64,000 nucleotides of DNA from an uncultured Oscillospiraceae bacterium (GCA_900541975.1 UQLR01000002.1:62001-126000), one strand, 5' to 3'; counted from the first letter of the stretch, positions 16,813 to 26,150 are shown. Numbers and translations are program-made. The notes: generated by a model not told the origin, from the sequence alone.

Positions 16813-16964
16813 CAGGGAACAAATGCAAATCCGTAAATTTTGTATGTTTTATATTGACCTTCGGATGAAATTCTGCAATAATAATAGGTACTATTAGATT
16901 GTTGCTGTACCGTGCGGATATTTACCTGCACAGCACAAGACGAATATGCAAGGGGAGTAAAAAT

Positions 16965-17375
16965 ATGAAAGTTTTACAGATCATTGGCAGCGCCGTATCA
17001 GACGCAGTGGAATATGTTGTGGAAAAAAACAGAGTGCAAGCACAGCAAAACCGGCTCCGCATGGTTATGCGCAATGAGGCGGATCATATCAATAAAGCGT
17101 ATGTTGCATTGGGAAAATATTATTATGAAAACCTGCGCGGCAAAGATGACACGGAGGAAAACAGGCTGTATTGCGAAACAATCGATAAATCAACGGAACG
17201 ATTGAAGAAAGCTGCAGACCGCTACCGTGGGCTTATGGAAGCGCAAAAACGGGTGATTTATGACGAGTGTGCCGTTGCAGACGATGACGGTGATATTACA
17301 GTTTGCTGTTCCTATGACGACGAAGATGCAAAGCAGCCGGAAGAGCAGGCGGAGGCGCAGCAGGAGCGTTTATAA
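16965..17375 (+). CDS. Small acidic cytoplasmic protein of unknown function
   Basis: A 136-residue protein that I do not recognise. Residues about 15-110 look helical and may be coiled coil (RVQAQQNRLRMVMRNEADHINKAYVALGKYYYEN is heptad-like); the last 35 residues are acidic and Gln/Glu-rich with a CC pair. There is no signal peptide or membrane segment. ATG 16965 follows GGGGAG; earlier in-frame codons lie outside any ribosome site. It is divergent from the CpXC gene and followed by a set of hairpins. Confidence 0.7.
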   Translation: MKVLQIIGSAVSDAVEYVVEKNRVQAQQNRLRMVMRNEADHINKAYVALGKYYYENLRGKDDTEENRLYCETIDKSTERLKKAADRYRGLMEAQKRVIYDECAVADDDGDITVCCSYDDEDAKQPEEQAEAQQERL

Positions 17376-17378
17376 AAA

Positions 17379-17400
17379 CTGTACACAAAAGTGTGTACAG
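17379..17400 (+). other. Hairpin without T-run after the small acidic protein gene
   Basis: CTGTACACA (17379-17387) pairs with TGTGTACAG (17392-17400). No T-run follows, so it is not a classic terminator. Confidence 0.4.
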
Positions 17401-17478
17401 ATTACCAATACCCCGCCGGACGAGTTCCGGTGAAGGTTGCTGGAAAGTATATCCTTTGCACATAATACACCTGAAAAG

Positions 17479-17519
17479 ACCTCTGTGGAATTGCCGAGCC
17501 GTTTCCATAGAGGTTTTTT
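17479..17519 (+). terminator. Intrinsic terminator with interrupted stem
   Basis: ACCTCTGTGGAA (17479-17490) pairs, with one G-T pair, to TTCCATAGAGGT (17503-17514), followed by TTTTT. Confidence 0.75.
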
Positions 17520-17529
17520 GTATACGCAA

Positions 17530-17566
17530 AACAGTCCCCCGGCTTTACCGGGGGACTGTTATTTTT
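17530..17566. terminator. Strong bidirectional terminator
   Basis: AACAGTCCCCCGG (17530-17542) pairs exactly with CCGGGGGACTGTT (17548-17560), with T-runs on both sides; it also serves ddl on the minus strand. Confidence 0.9.
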
Positions 17567-17609
17567 AAAAAACATGGGGGTTCAGCGCCAAACCGCAAAG
17601 GCTGTTTTA

Positions 17610-18842
17610 TTATAGCTTACCGCTTTTTCCGCCGCTTAAAGAGACGCCGGCCAAAACATTGGTGTCAAATGAATAATGGATGCTCTCATTTTCTCTTTTT
17701 CGTTTGAGTGCCAGAGAAATCATTTTATCCAGCAGCTGCGTATAAGAGATTCCCAGAGGTTCCCACAAATAAAAAGCAAGCGAACCGGGAATGGTATTAA
17801 TTTCGTTGACATACAACGCCCCGGTTTTTCGGTCGACCATAAAATCAATTCTGGAAACGCCGTTGCAGCCGAGCGCCTGAAACGTTTGTACGGCAAGTGT
17901 ACGAACCTGCTCGCGCAGCGCCGGGGGAATGTCGGCAGGCAGCCTTCTCTGCAGGCTGGACATACCGCCCTTCCCGCCTGTGGGGGCTCCGGCTGCGGTT
18001 TTGCCGCCTTTGGAAGAAGAGCCCCCCTTGCCGCCGTTTAAATATTTGTCGCTATAGCTTAAAAGCTCCCCTGAGCTGACAGGTTCTTCACATTCAGAGG
18101 CCTGTGCACTTTCGTAATCGCCAATTACGGAGCAGTTGATTTCCTGCAGGTCTTCAATGGCCCGTTCTGCAAGAACCCTGCCGGCAAACGCAAAGGCAAG
18201 TTCCAATGCGTCCTCCAGCTCTTTATGCGTCTTTGCCTTGTTTATGCCGATGCTCGAACCCAAATTTACCGGTTTGATCATCACAGGAAAGCCAATCTCT
18301 TTTTCAATCCGGCGCATAATGGCGGAAGCGTCGTCCCGGTACTGTGCGCTGTCAAAGCAAAGGCACTCCAAAACGGGGATGTTTTTATCTTTCAGGACAG
18401 CCTTCATTGCATATTTATCCATGCCCACAGCGGAGGAAAGCACGTCGCAGCCGACATACGGGAGGTTTAATGTCTGTAAGAAGCCTTGCAGCGCGCCGTC
18501 TTCTACATTGGTTCCGTGGACAATGGGAAAAGCCACATCTATGGAAGCATACAGATTGTTTTTAAACGGCCTGAGCGGATATTTTAAAAGGTTGGTTCTG
18601 CTGCCGTCGCACATAAAGACAACCTGCTGGCTTTTTTCCAAAAGCAGGCCGATATCTTTTCGGTAGGATTCAATATCGCCAATGGCATCCCCCACATACA
18701 TGCGGTTGTCCTTAGTCATATAAACGGGGATCACATCGTATTTGTCTTTGTTCATAGACTGAATTGCCTGAATTGCGGAAATAACCGATATTTCATGCTC
18801 CACGCTTTTTCCGCCAAATAAAACGGCAATTTTGATTTTCAT
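17610..18842 (-). CDS. ddl: D-alanine--D-alanine ligase with expanded omega loop
   Basis: A 410-residue ATP-grasp enzyme joining two D-alanines for peptidoglycan. Family motifs seen are the start VLFGGKSVEHEISV, FPIVHGTNVEDGALQG (about residues 105-120), the SSIGI loop and VNEINTIPG near the end. The Lys-Tyr pair at residues 266-267 (DKY) fits D-Ala-D-Ala rather than D-Ala-D-Lac specificity. Right after it lies an unusual Gly/Ser/Lys/Ala-rich insertion (about 269-297), making the protein some 40 residues longer than typical Ddl. It ends an operon with murF and an alpha/beta hydrolase. Confidence 0.93.
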   Translation of the reverse strand: MKIKIAVLFGGKSVEHEISVISAIQAIQSMNKDKYDVIPVYMTKDNRMYVGDAIGDIESYRKDIGLLLEKSQQVVFMCDGSRTNLLKYPLRPFKNNLYASIDVAFPIVHGTNVEDGALQGFLQTLNLPYVGCDVLSSAVGMDKYAMKAVLKDKNIPVLECLCFDSAQYRDDASAIMRRIEKEIGFPVMIKPVNLGSSIGINKAKTHKELEDALELAFAFAGRVLAERAIEDLQEINCSVIGDYESAQASECEEPVSSGELLSYSDKYLNGGKGGSSSKGGKTAAGAPTGGKGGMSSLQRRLPADIPPALREQVRTLAVQTFQALGCNGVSRIDFMVDRKTGALYVNEINTIPGSLAFYLWEPLGISYTQLLDKMISLALKRKRENESIHYSFDTNVLAGVSLSGGKSGKL

Positions 18843-18889
18843 AATAAACCACTCCCGCTAAAGAATTATCATTTATCTGCCTGAAATGG

Positions 18890-20458
18890 TCAGAAATTAT
18901 CCGGCAGATCGTTTTCAAGCAGCGTAACCTTTTGCCGGCCCCCTGCGTTGATTTTGGCGATTTCGTCAAAAGCTTCAAGGATACCGTCTGTAACAACCAG
19001 CCTGTCTGCCGGGAAATCTTTGCTTAGAGCGCCGGCTTTTATGCTTTGAGTTTGCTTTCTGCCAACAAGAATGATATAGTCGCACACAGCGGCTGCGTCT
19101 TCGCCAAAGCGGCGGTTGTACAGATCCTGCTTTTCTCCAAGTTCTACCATGCCTGGCGTTACAAGAATTTTGATGCTGTCCTTAAAAAATGAAAGCGTTT
19201 CAAGCGCAACCCTTGTCCCGTCCGGATTGGAATTATACGCATCGTCAATTATAAGGTTTTGTCCATTGTGTAAAAGCTGCAAACGGTGTGGTACGCCGTC
19301 AAGCTTTTTTACCTGCAGCGCCAACGCCTTTAAATCGATCCCCATACTGTGTGCAACGGCTATGGCTCCGGTAATATTCAATACGTTGTGCCGGCCTAAA
19401 AGCCTGGTTGTAAACGTCTGGGTTTGCCCATCCGGCGTTTTTACGCAGAAAGAAGTTCCTCTTTCCGTTACTTCTATGTCGTATGCATGGTAGCCGTTTC
19501 CGCCTTGCAGGCCGTAGGTAATGTGCGGTCTGCTGTAAGCAACGCTTTTTATATTTTCGTCGTCGCCGTTTAAAAACGCCATGCCGTTTTCCGGAAGAGA
19601 ATTGGGCAGCTCAAACTTTGTCTTTTTAATATAATTCAGGGATTTAAAGGATTCCAGATGCTGCTCGCCTATTGCGGTTACCACACCGTATTGCGGATGC
19701 ACCAGGTCGCAGATTTCCTGAATATCGCCTACGTTGCGCGCGCCCATTTCACATACAAACACCTCGTGTGTTGCACGCAGATTTTCCCGTATGGTGCGCA
19801 CAACGCCAAGTGTAGTATTATAATTTTCAGGCGTCATCAGCACGTCGTACTTGGCGCGCAAAAGCGTAGACAAATAGTATTTTACGCTCGTTTTACCATA
19901 GCTGCCTGTGATGCCGATAATTTTTAAATCCGGCATAGCGGCGAGCATGCTGCGCGCCTGATTGATAAATCTTTGGTTGATGCTCTTTTCTACCGGCTTG
20001 TTGATAAAATTTGCCGCCAGTATAAGAAAGGGTAAAAGCGCGTAAGAAAAGAACAGAAGAAGAGATAATAAAAGCCGGTTTGCGCAGAAACATATGCAAA
20101 CAACCAAAACCACTGCTTCTATCAGTGTAAGCGTAATACAAAGGCGAATTACCCGCCTGGTATAGACAAGCGGCTTTTTTGCCTGTCTGGGCTTATAAAA
20201 ATAAGCAAGGATCACATATACAATGCCGGAAAGAATCAGGCCTGTTTTTCCCCACAGGGCAATGGCCGGAACAGTCAGCGCAGAAAGCAGCAGCTTGGGC
20301 GCGGCGCTGTACAGATTTTTTTTCAGCCAGTTGACCTGAACGCGCGGTTTATAGCCATTGAGCTGAAACATATGTATGAAATGCCGGCCTGCGAACAGAA
20401 AGCTCAGCATGAAAGTAAGCAGCAAAAGGATCAAAAGAATCACGTCAAAAAAATCCAT
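18890..20458 (-). CDS. murF: MurF-like UDP-MurNAc-tripeptide--D-Ala-D-Ala ligase with N-terminal membrane domain
   Basis: A 522-residue protein that adds D-Ala-D-Ala to the wall precursor. The first 150 residues hold about five membrane segments (near 5-24, 55-70, 72-88, 104-126, 128-150). The Mur ligase part follows with the P-loop GITGSYGKT (182-190), the MTPENYNTTLGVV and CEMGARNVGDI motifs, and DDAYNSNPDG. A membrane-bound MurF is known from several Clostridia and places synthesis at the membrane. It lies between the hydrolase and ddl in the same direction, so substrate production and use are probably co-expressed. Confidence 0.9.
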   Translation of the reverse strand: MDFFDVILLILLLLTFMLSFLFAGRHFIHMFQLNGYKPRVQVNWLKKNLYSAAPKLLLSALTVPAIALWGKTGLILSGIVYVILAYFYKPRQAKKPLVYTRRVIRLCITLTLIEAVVLVVCICFCANRLLLSLLLFFSYALLPFLILAANFINKPVEKSINQRFINQARSMLAAMPDLKIIGITGSYGKTSVKYYLSTLLRAKYDVLMTPENYNTTLGVVRTIRENLRATHEVFVCEMGARNVGDIQEICDLVHPQYGVVTAIGEQHLESFKSLNYIKKTKFELPNSLPENGMAFLNGDDENIKSVAYSRPHITYGLQGGNGYHAYDIEVTERGTSFCVKTPDGQTQTFTTRLLGRHNVLNITGAIAVAHSMGIDLKALALQVKKLDGVPHRLQLLHNGQNLIIDDAYNSNPDGTRVALETLSFFKDSIKILVTPGMVELGEKQDLYNRRFGEDAAAVCDYIILVGRKQTQSIKAGALSKDFPADRLVVTDGILEAFDEIAKINAGGRQKVTLLENDLPDNF

Positions 20459-20497
20459 GGGTGTTGTCCTCTCCTCTGTGGAAAATCTTAAAATACA

Positions 20498-21268
20498 TCA
20501 ATCTATTTTTAAAAAGGAACAAACAACGCGGTTAAAAGTATATTGTTGCTCCAAAAAGGCGTAGTGCCCGGCGTTTTTCAGCGTAACCAGGCCCGCGCCC
20601 GGAATCAGTTTTTCCATCAGGTGCGCATCAGAAAGCGGGGTGTCCGTATCGTTTTCCCCCCAGACCAGCAGCGTGGGAACTTTTATAGAGGGAAGCAGGT
20701 GCGTTAAATCTTCGTTTACTACGCGAACAAGGCATTGGCGCATCAGCGGAGAGGCGGCGTTATAGTCTGCCGACCCGTTTTTCTTACGCAGCTTTTCCAG
20801 TACGTCCGGATAGAGCTTTTTTATAACGCCCATGCATAGAATACGCTTTGATACTTTATAGGCGCATACGCGCAGCCGGGTTTTCAGCTTTCTTTTTGGT
20901 TTTATCCCGGCGCTGTCAACCAAAATAATCTTTTGCGGAAGAAAAGGCAGGCTTTTGCGGCTGAGCATTTTAATGATGACGCGGCCGCCAAACGAATGTC
21001 CCAGCAAGACAGTGGGGACAAGGCCCTGCTGTTTTATAAACTTTAAAATAAAATCCACATAATCGTCCACACACCAGGGGCACGGCGGTTCCTGGCTTTG
21101 GCCAAACCCCGGCATATCCAGCGCGACCGCTTTATATTTTGCGCTGAGAAGGGTCATTAGATTGTCAAACAGGGCAATGTTCGCGCCCCAGCCATGTAAA
21201 AGCAGCACCGGGGCTCCTGTGCCGCGGATATCGTAATGGACTTTTATATGGTCGATTTCAGTGAACAT
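20498..21268 (-). CDS. Alpha/beta hydrolase
   Basis: A 256-residue serine hydrolase-fold protein with the oxyanion motif LLLHGWGAN, the nucleophile elbow GHSFGG (Ser92), an acid in GENDTDTP (Asp207) and His235 (NAGHYAF), all in the expected order. There is no signal peptide. The start at 21268 follows GGAGG. It is the first gene of a hydrolase-murF-ddl operon. This arrangement suggests a link to envelope metabolism, but the substrate is unknown. Confidence 0.88.
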   Translation of the reverse strand: MFTEIDHIKVHYDIRGTGAPVLLLHGWGANIALFDNLMTLLSAKYKAVALDMPGFGQSQEPPCPWCVDDYVDFILKFIKQQGLVPTVLLGHSFGGRVIIKMLSRKSLPFLPQKIILVDSAGIKPKRKLKTRLRVCAYKVSKRILCMGVIKKLYPDVLEKLRKKNGSADYNAASPLMRQCLVRVVNEDLTHLLPSIKVPTLLVWGENDTDTPLSDAHLMEKLIPGAGLVTLKNAGHYAFLEQQYTFNRVVCSFLKID

Positions 21269-21383
21269 ACAAGTCCTCCTATCTGTTTTGGGAATTTTCC
21301 GCCGCTTCTCCTGTGGAAGGTGCGGAGCAAATATGCTTTGCATATTTAAATTAGTATATCACAAAAAAACGCACTCCCGCAAC

Positions 21384-21421
21384 AAAAAAACGCAGGGGGT
21401 AAAATTTTTACCTGTCCTGCG
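21384..21421 (-). terminator. Terminator of the GH3 gene
   Basis: CGCAGG (21391-21396) pairs with CCTGCG (21416-21421) and, inside, GGTAAAA with TTTTACC. On the minus strand seven T residues follow. Confidence 0.85.
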
Positions 21422-21441
21422 CTTTTCGGTGTCTGCCTGCT

Positions 21442-22680
21442 TTAGCGCTTTTCATCCCAAAACACTTGTGTTGCGCTGTTTAACGCGGTTACATTGGGAA
21501 GCGAAATGAAGTCTGATGTAACAGTATAGTCAGATTTAAGCCTTAATATGCGGGCGACGGCCTCATCTATGCGTTGCATACTGATTTTTCCGCTTTCAGC
21601 AGCGGTTTCCAGCGCTTCGAGTACAGTATACACGTTGTCGTATTCGTGGCAAACCAAAAGCATGTCGCAGCCGGCGTTTACAGCCAGCACGCAGGCCTGT
21701 TCCAAACTGTAGCTTTCCGTAATCGCGCCCATTGTCAGATCATCTGTAAAGACTACGCCGTCAAATCCCATCTCATTGCGCAGCAACCCCTGTACCAGCG
21801 TTTTGGATAAACTAGCCGGATATTCTTCATCCAGTTCGCTGCACAGGATGTGTGAAACCATTACGGCGGGGGCGCCCTGGGAAATAGCCTGTTTAAACGG
21901 GATAAGCTCGCTTTTGTACAGCTGCCGTTTTGTTTTTGTTACAACCGGAAGGTCGTAATGGGAATCTGTATCTGTATCTCCGTGCCCTGGAAAATGCTTG
22001 ACCACAGGGATACCCCCGCCGTCAAGAACGCCATTCATAGCGGCAATGCCGCAGGAGGCAACGCTTTGCGCGTCGGTTCCGTAAGCCCGGTTGCCAATCA
22101 CAGTGTTATCCGGGTTGGACCATATGTCAAGAACAGGTGAAAAACCTGTTTGCAGCCCAAAGGCAGTAAGCTGCCGCGCAATGTTTTTTCCGCCTTCATA
22201 GCAGGCGTCCGGTCCGCCGTTTTGTGCAACCGTATAGGCCGGCGGCATGGAAAGAACGTCTTCCGGCAATCTGGAAACGCTGCCGCCCTCCTCATCCATA
22301 CCAATCAGAACAGGAATGCCGTCTTGCGCGGCCTGTTTAATCTGGTTTGTAAGAGCGGTCAGTTGCGGTGCGCTTTCTATATTATCGGAAAAAAGGATCA
22401 CGCCCCCTATCCCTTTGCGAGTAATCAGGCGATTGAGGTCCTCGTCCACTTCATATCCGTCACAACCTGCAGTCACAAGTTGCCCAACCTTCTCTGTGAG
22501 AGTCATTTTTTCAAGCTGTTCCGCAATGGGATCCTGTGTAGGCGGCTGTGTTGCAGGTTGTGTGCCGGGCTGCGGTGTGCTGCCTGTGTTTTGTACCGCG
22601 CAGGCGCACAAAACGGCCAGTGCAACGGCGCAAATGCACAGTGCAAAGCCGCATAATACAGAATGGTATTTTTTTTGCAT
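21442..22680 (-). CDS. Glycoside hydrolase family 3 lipoprotein (NagZ-type beta-N-acetylhexosaminidase)
   Basis: A 412-residue exported enzyme. The signal region ends in a lipobox-like LCAC (Cys27 as the lipid site), followed by a Thr/Pro/Gln-rich linker (about 30-50). The catalytic domain shows MDEEGGSVSRLP, the KHFPGHGDTDTDSH loop (His233 as the acid/base partner) and VVFTDDL (Asp313 as nucleophile), which are hallmarks of NagZ-type GH3. It would remove terminal N-acetylglucosamine from muropeptides outside the membrane. ATG 22680 fits AAGGA better than the in-frame TTG six bases earlier. It follows rubrerythrin on the minus strand but a hairpin separates them. Confidence 0.9.
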   Translation of the reverse strand: MQKKYHSVLCGFALCICAVALAVLCACAVQNTGSTPQPGTQPATQPPTQDPIAEQLEKMTLTEKVGQLVTAGCDGYEVDEDLNRLITRKGIGGVILFSDNIESAPQLTALTNQIKQAAQDGIPVLIGMDEEGGSVSRLPEDVLSMPPAYTVAQNGGPDACYEGGKNIARQLTAFGLQTGFSPVLDIWSNPDNTVIGNRAYGTDAQSVASCGIAAMNGVLDGGGIPVVKHFPGHGDTDTDSHYDLPVVTKTKRQLYKSELIPFKQAISQGAPAVMVSHILCSELDEEYPASLSKTLVQGLLRNEMGFDGVVFTDDLTMGAITESYSLEQACVLAVNAGCDMLLVCHEYDNVYTVLEALETAAESGKISMQRIDEAVARILRLKSDYTVTSDFISLPNVTALNSATQVFWDEKR

Positions 22681-22708
22681 AACCAAGCAATCCTTATTTA
22701 TGTAATTT

Positions 22709-22733
22709 GCGGGGAATATAGTAAATTCCCCGC
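22709..22733 (-). terminator. Hairpin after rubrerythrin
   Basis: GCGGGGAAT (22709-22717) pairs exactly with ATTCCCCGC (22725-22733). The following T-content on the minus strand is modest. Confidence 0.6.
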
Positions 22734-22775
22734 GCTGGTAGAACGCATTAACAATACATCATACGTTTCAAAAAG

Positions 22776-23315
22776 TCAATAATTGTTGGCTTTCAGTTCA
22801 AAATAAGCCTGTGGATGTTTGCACACGGGGCAAATCTGCGGTGCTTCTTTGCCCGTATGCAAATGTCCGCAGTTGCGGCAGATCCATACCTGCTCACCGC
22901 TTCTGGTAAAGACTTTGTTTTCTTTAAGATTTACACTCAATTGTTTAAAACGTTCTTCATGTTCTTTTTCTACCTTCGCCACAAGCCGCATAATTGCGGC
23001 AATTTCTGTAAAGCCTTCTTCCTGTGCAATGTTTGCAAATTCCTCGTACATGGTCGTCCATTCATAATGCTCGCCTGCAGCCGCGTCGATCAGGCTTTGC
23101 AGAGTGTCCGGCATGGCGCCGCCCTGCAGGTATTTAAACCATATTTCTGCATGCTCCTTTTCGTTGGCTGCCGTCTGGTCAAAAATGGCGCCAATCTGCT
23201 CGTAGCCTTCCTTGCGTGCGGTAGAGGCAAAAAAAGTATATTTGTTGCGCGCCTGGGACTCGCCTGAAAAAGCGGCAAGCAGATTTGCTTCTGTTTTGCT
23301 TCCTTTAAGTTCCAT
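22776..23315 (-). CDS. rbr: Rubrerythrin
   Basis: A 179-residue peroxide-reducing protein of anaerobes. The ferritin-like four-helix domain (1-135) carries the di-iron pattern (Glu19 in SGESQA, ANEKEH at 51-55 and VEKEHEERF near 115-123); the C-terminal rubredoxin domain has CRNC (146/149) and CPVC (162/165). The start follows AAGGAGG. Together with the rubredoxin and flavodiiron protein at 34924-36363 it makes up an oxygen-defence set. Confidence 0.95.
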   Translation of the reverse strand: MELKGSKTEANLLAAFSGESQARNKYTFFASTARKEGYEQIGAIFDQTAANEKEHAEIWFKYLQGGAMPDTLQSLIDAAAGEHYEWTTMYEEFANIAQEEGFTEIAAIMRLVAKVEKEHEERFKQLSVNLKENKVFTRSGEQVWICRNCGHLHTGKEAPQICPVCKHPQAYFELKANNY

Positions 23316-23508
23316 GGTAAATTCCTCCTTATTATTTTATCTTTATTATGGATCGCCCAAAGGAAAAATATACAACATTTAATATGGATTCATAGAAAGG
23401 AAGCGGCGGCCATTTCGAGAAAACAGGCTCAAAATCAGACATATTTAACAAAAAATTAAAAATAAAATGTTATATTATAATAAAAACAAAATGCATGGCA
23501 GGAAGGTC

Positions 23509-23536
23509 TTGTGTTTTTTATTTTGCGTGCTATAAT
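23509..23536 (+). promoter_or_regulatory. Promoter of ktrB
   Basis: TTGTGT (23509-23514) and TATAAT (23531-23536) are 16 bases apart, about 65 bases before the start. Confidence 0.6.
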
Positions 23537-23602
23537 TAGCACCGTAATAATAAGAAATTACAGGGATATGCTGCAGCTTTGGCATATCCAAAGGAAGGCG
23601 TT

Positions 23603-24943
23603 ATGATACTGAAAAGGAACAGAATCACCTATACGCAGTTTATTGCGCTTAGCTTTTTGCTGGTTATATTGCTTGGCTCTGTTTTGTTATGTCTGCCGGT
23701 TTCTTCAAGAAGCGGGCAGTGGACGCCGTATATTGATTCCCTTTTTACGGCTACGTCCGCCACATGTGTCACGGGGCTGGTGGTCTACGACACATATTCA
23801 CACTGGTCGGCATTTGGACAGGCGACAATTTTGTGCCTGATCCAGATAGGCGGTATTGGATTTATGACGGTTGTTTCCATGCTGTCGGTCGCGCTCAAGC
23901 GCCATATCGGCCTGTATGAGCGGAAACTTTTAGCGGAATCCACCGGTTCTTTACGGATTGGCGGCGTTGTGGTTCTGCTAAAGCGGATCGTTGCAGGAAC
24001 GGTCATTTTTGAAGGCGCGGGGACAGTCTTACTGGCGACGCGCTTTTGTCCTGAAATGGGATTTGTCAAAGGGCTCTACAACGCCCTGTTTCATTCGGTT
24101 TCCGCTTTTTGCAACGCGGGTTTTGATATTGCGGGGAAATATGGCCGCTTTTCGTCGCTTACCAGATATGCGGACGACGTGGTTGTAAATTTGACTATTA
24201 TGGCGTTGATTGTAATTGGAGGAATTGGCTTTTTTGTCTGGAGCGATATTTTTAACTGTCGGTTCCATTTCAGAAAATACCAGCTGCATACAAAAATTGT
24301 ACTGACCTCCACGGCTGCGCTTATATTTGTGTCTGTTATTGCGTTTTTTATCATGGAATACGACCATGCTTTTAAAGGAATGCCGTTGGGTGAAAAGATG
24401 ATAGCTTCCGGCTTTCAGGCCATTTCGCCGCGCACGGCCGGCTTTAATACGGTGGATTTAAATTCTTTGTCTGAAAGCGGCGGGATCTTTACTATTATTC
24501 TGATGTTTATCGGAGGAAGCCCTGGGTCGACGGCGGGCGGCATTAAAACCACAACGTTTGTGGTTTTGATTATGGAAGCAATTGCTTCTGCACGCAGCTC
24601 ACAGCAGGTCACCGTTTTTAAAAAACGGCTGGACGAAAGCGTTTTGCGCCAGGCAAGCGCAATTGCAACCATTTATTTGCTTGCAATAACCGTTTCTACT
24701 CTGGCAATCTGTATGCTCGAACCATTTTCGTTTAAAAAGGTTCTGTTTGAAGTGGTGTCTGCCATTGGTACGGTAGGGTTGACGCTGGGTATTACCCCCA
24801 TGCTTGGGGCTGAAGCCAAGATTATTCTCATGATCTTAATGTTTGCCGGCAGAGTAGGAGGCTTGTCCTTTGCGCTTGTAATCGCACAAAAGCGTACCAA
24901 TGTACCAATTAACAGGCCAACCGAAAAGATTATGGTCGGGTAA
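23603..24943 (+). CDS. ktrB: Ktr/Trk potassium transporter, membrane subunit
   Basis: A 446-residue membrane protein of the TrkH/KtrB family. The four pore-loop motifs can be read in order: TSATCVTGLVV, SVSAFCNAGFDI, SPRTAGFNTVD and SAIGTVGLTLG, each carrying the selectivity-filter glycine. ATG 23603 follows AAGGAAGG; an earlier in-frame start lies before this site. The gating subunit KtrA follows at 25048. Length fits KtrB (about 445). Confidence 0.93.
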   Translation: MILKRNRITYTQFIALSFLLVILLGSVLLCLPVSSRSGQWTPYIDSLFTATSATCVTGLVVYDTYSHWSAFGQATILCLIQIGGIGFMTVVSMLSVALKRHIGLYERKLLAESTGSLRIGGVVVLLKRIVAGTVIFEGAGTVLLATRFCPEMGFVKGLYNALFHSVSAFCNAGFDIAGKYGRFSSLTRYADDVVVNLTIMALIVIGGIGFFVWSDIFNCRFHFRKYQLHTKIVLTSTAALIFVSVIAFFIMEYDHAFKGMPLGEKMIASGFQAISPRTAGFNTVDLNSLSESGGIFTIILMFIGGSPGSTAGGIKTTTFVVLIMEAIASARSSQQVTVFKKRLDESVLRQASAIATIYLLAITVSTLAICMLEPFSFKKVLFEVVSAIGTVGLTLGITPMLGAEAKIILMILMFAGRVGGLSFALVIAQKRTNVPINRPTEKIMVG

Positions 24944-25047
24944 CGGCTTTCTGTAAATTGTATACTATAAAAAAAGATGCGCCTGCTGTGATGCAGAAGC
25001 GTGGATTTGCTAAGGTATAGCAAAAAGGGAAAGGGAAGGAATTAGTT

Positions 25048-25698
25048 ATGAAATCATTTCTGGTTATTGGCATGGGCCGCTTTGGCAGCCAGCTTTCAAA
25101 TAAACTGAATGATCTGGGCAATGATGTGATGATTGTAGACAGGGATGAAGCGACGATAGAAAGAGTGGCGTCTTCATTTGCCGATGCGCAGATTGGCGAC
25201 TGCACCAATCCAACTGTGCTGCAGTCGCTGGGCGTAAACAATTTTGACGTTTGCTTTGTAACCATAGGCGAAAACTTTCAGTCTTCACTGGAAATTACCT
25301 CCCTGCTCAAGGAAATGGGGGCAAAAAAAGTTGTTTCCAAAGCAGACAGCGAAATACAAAAAAAATTTTTGCTGCGCAACGGCGCCGATGAGGTTGTCTA
25401 TCCTATCAAAGAGGTAGCGGAAAAACTTGCAATCCGTTTAAGTGCAAATAATATATTTGAATATATAGAAATGTCTTCGGACTATTCCATTTCTGAAATG
25501 CCCATCCATGAATCCTGGCTGGGAAGAAGCATTGCAGATGTAGATGTGCGGCGCCGGTTCAATGTAAATATTCTGGGTATAAAAAAGAACGGGCAGCTTG
25601 TACCGATGCCGTCTGCCGACTATGTGTTTGCAAAGGAGGACCATGTGGTGCTCATTGGAAAAAATGCGGATATTTTTCGCTTGTCTGCAAAAATATAA
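25048..25698 (+). CDS. ktrA: Ktr/Trk potassium transporter, RCK regulatory subunit
   Basis: A 216-residue cytosolic protein that gates KtrB. The N-terminal RCK domain has a Rossmann motif, IGMGRFGSQL (about 7-16), and the acidic VDRDE that binds nucleotide; the C-terminal half (about 135-216) is an RCK_C domain, which in Firmicutes KtrA binds cyclic di-AMP (family knowledge). AAGGGAAGG precedes the ATG. It ends at a terminator. Confidence 0.93.
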   Translation: MKSFLVIGMGRFGSQLSNKLNDLGNDVMIVDRDEATIERVASSFADAQIGDCTNPTVLQSLGVNNFDVCFVTIGENFQSSLEITSLLKEMGAKKVVSKADSEIQKKFLLRNGADEVVYPIKEVAEKLAIRLSANNIFEYIEMSSDYSISEMPIHESWLGRSIADVDVRRRFNVNILGIKKNGQLVPMPSADYVFAKEDHVVLIGKNADIFRLSAKI

Positions 25699-25717
25699 GC
25701 GCAATATAAAAATCTGT

Positions 25718-25750
25718 AAGGGACGGTGCAATTTGCACCGCCCCTTTTTT
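25718..25750 (+). terminator. Intrinsic terminator after ktrA
   Basis: GGGACGGTGCAA pairs with TTGCACCGCCCC apart from one A-C mismatch, followed by TTTTTT. Confidence 0.88.
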
Positions 25751-25940
25751 ATGTAAAAACGCGGCAAAGATAAACGGGCACTTCGACAGAAAAAACGAAT
25801 ATTTTCCATGTTTTGTAAAAAATATTCACAATCTGCTAACAAATGGCGTAGCATTTTTTTATACAATAAATTTGTAAACAGGCAGGTAACCATGCATTTT
25901 CTTTCCAATAGTAAAAAAAGGGAAAAAGAGGCGATAAATT

Positions 25941-26150
25941 GTGGCTGGGTTTGGACAAAGGGTAACAAAATGCCGAAGGGCAAAGAAGAAGTCCCTGTCG
26001 GAAATGTCGCGGGAGCTGGGGATCAGTAAAGTGTCCTTGGCGGCGTATGAAAAAAATAAAATGGAACCGCCCTATGAGGTACTGATCATGCTGGTGCAGT
26101 ATTTTAATGTTACGGCAGATTATTTGCTTGGGCTGAGCAATAAAGCATAG
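25941..26150 (+). CDS. Small XRE-family helix-turn-helix protein
   Basis: A 69-residue protein that is a single XRE (Cro/CI) domain: the SLSEMSRELGISKVSLAAYEKN helix-turn-helix and the ending VLIMLVQYFNVTADYLLGLS are typical. A GTG start at 25941 is chosen because GAGG lies nine bases ahead. No partner protein or target is evident. An inverted repeat, TACAA-TAAAT-TTGTA (25862-25876), lies upstream and could be its operator. Confidence 0.85.
   Translation: MAGFGQRVTKCRRAKKKSLSEMSRELGISKVSLAAYEKNKMEPPYEVLIMLVQYFNVTADYLLGLSNKA

Noticed and set aside
25808..26029. 73-codon frame overlapping the XRE gene
   Set aside because: It lacks a ribosome site and overlaps the XRE protein, whose motif is clear, in another frame.
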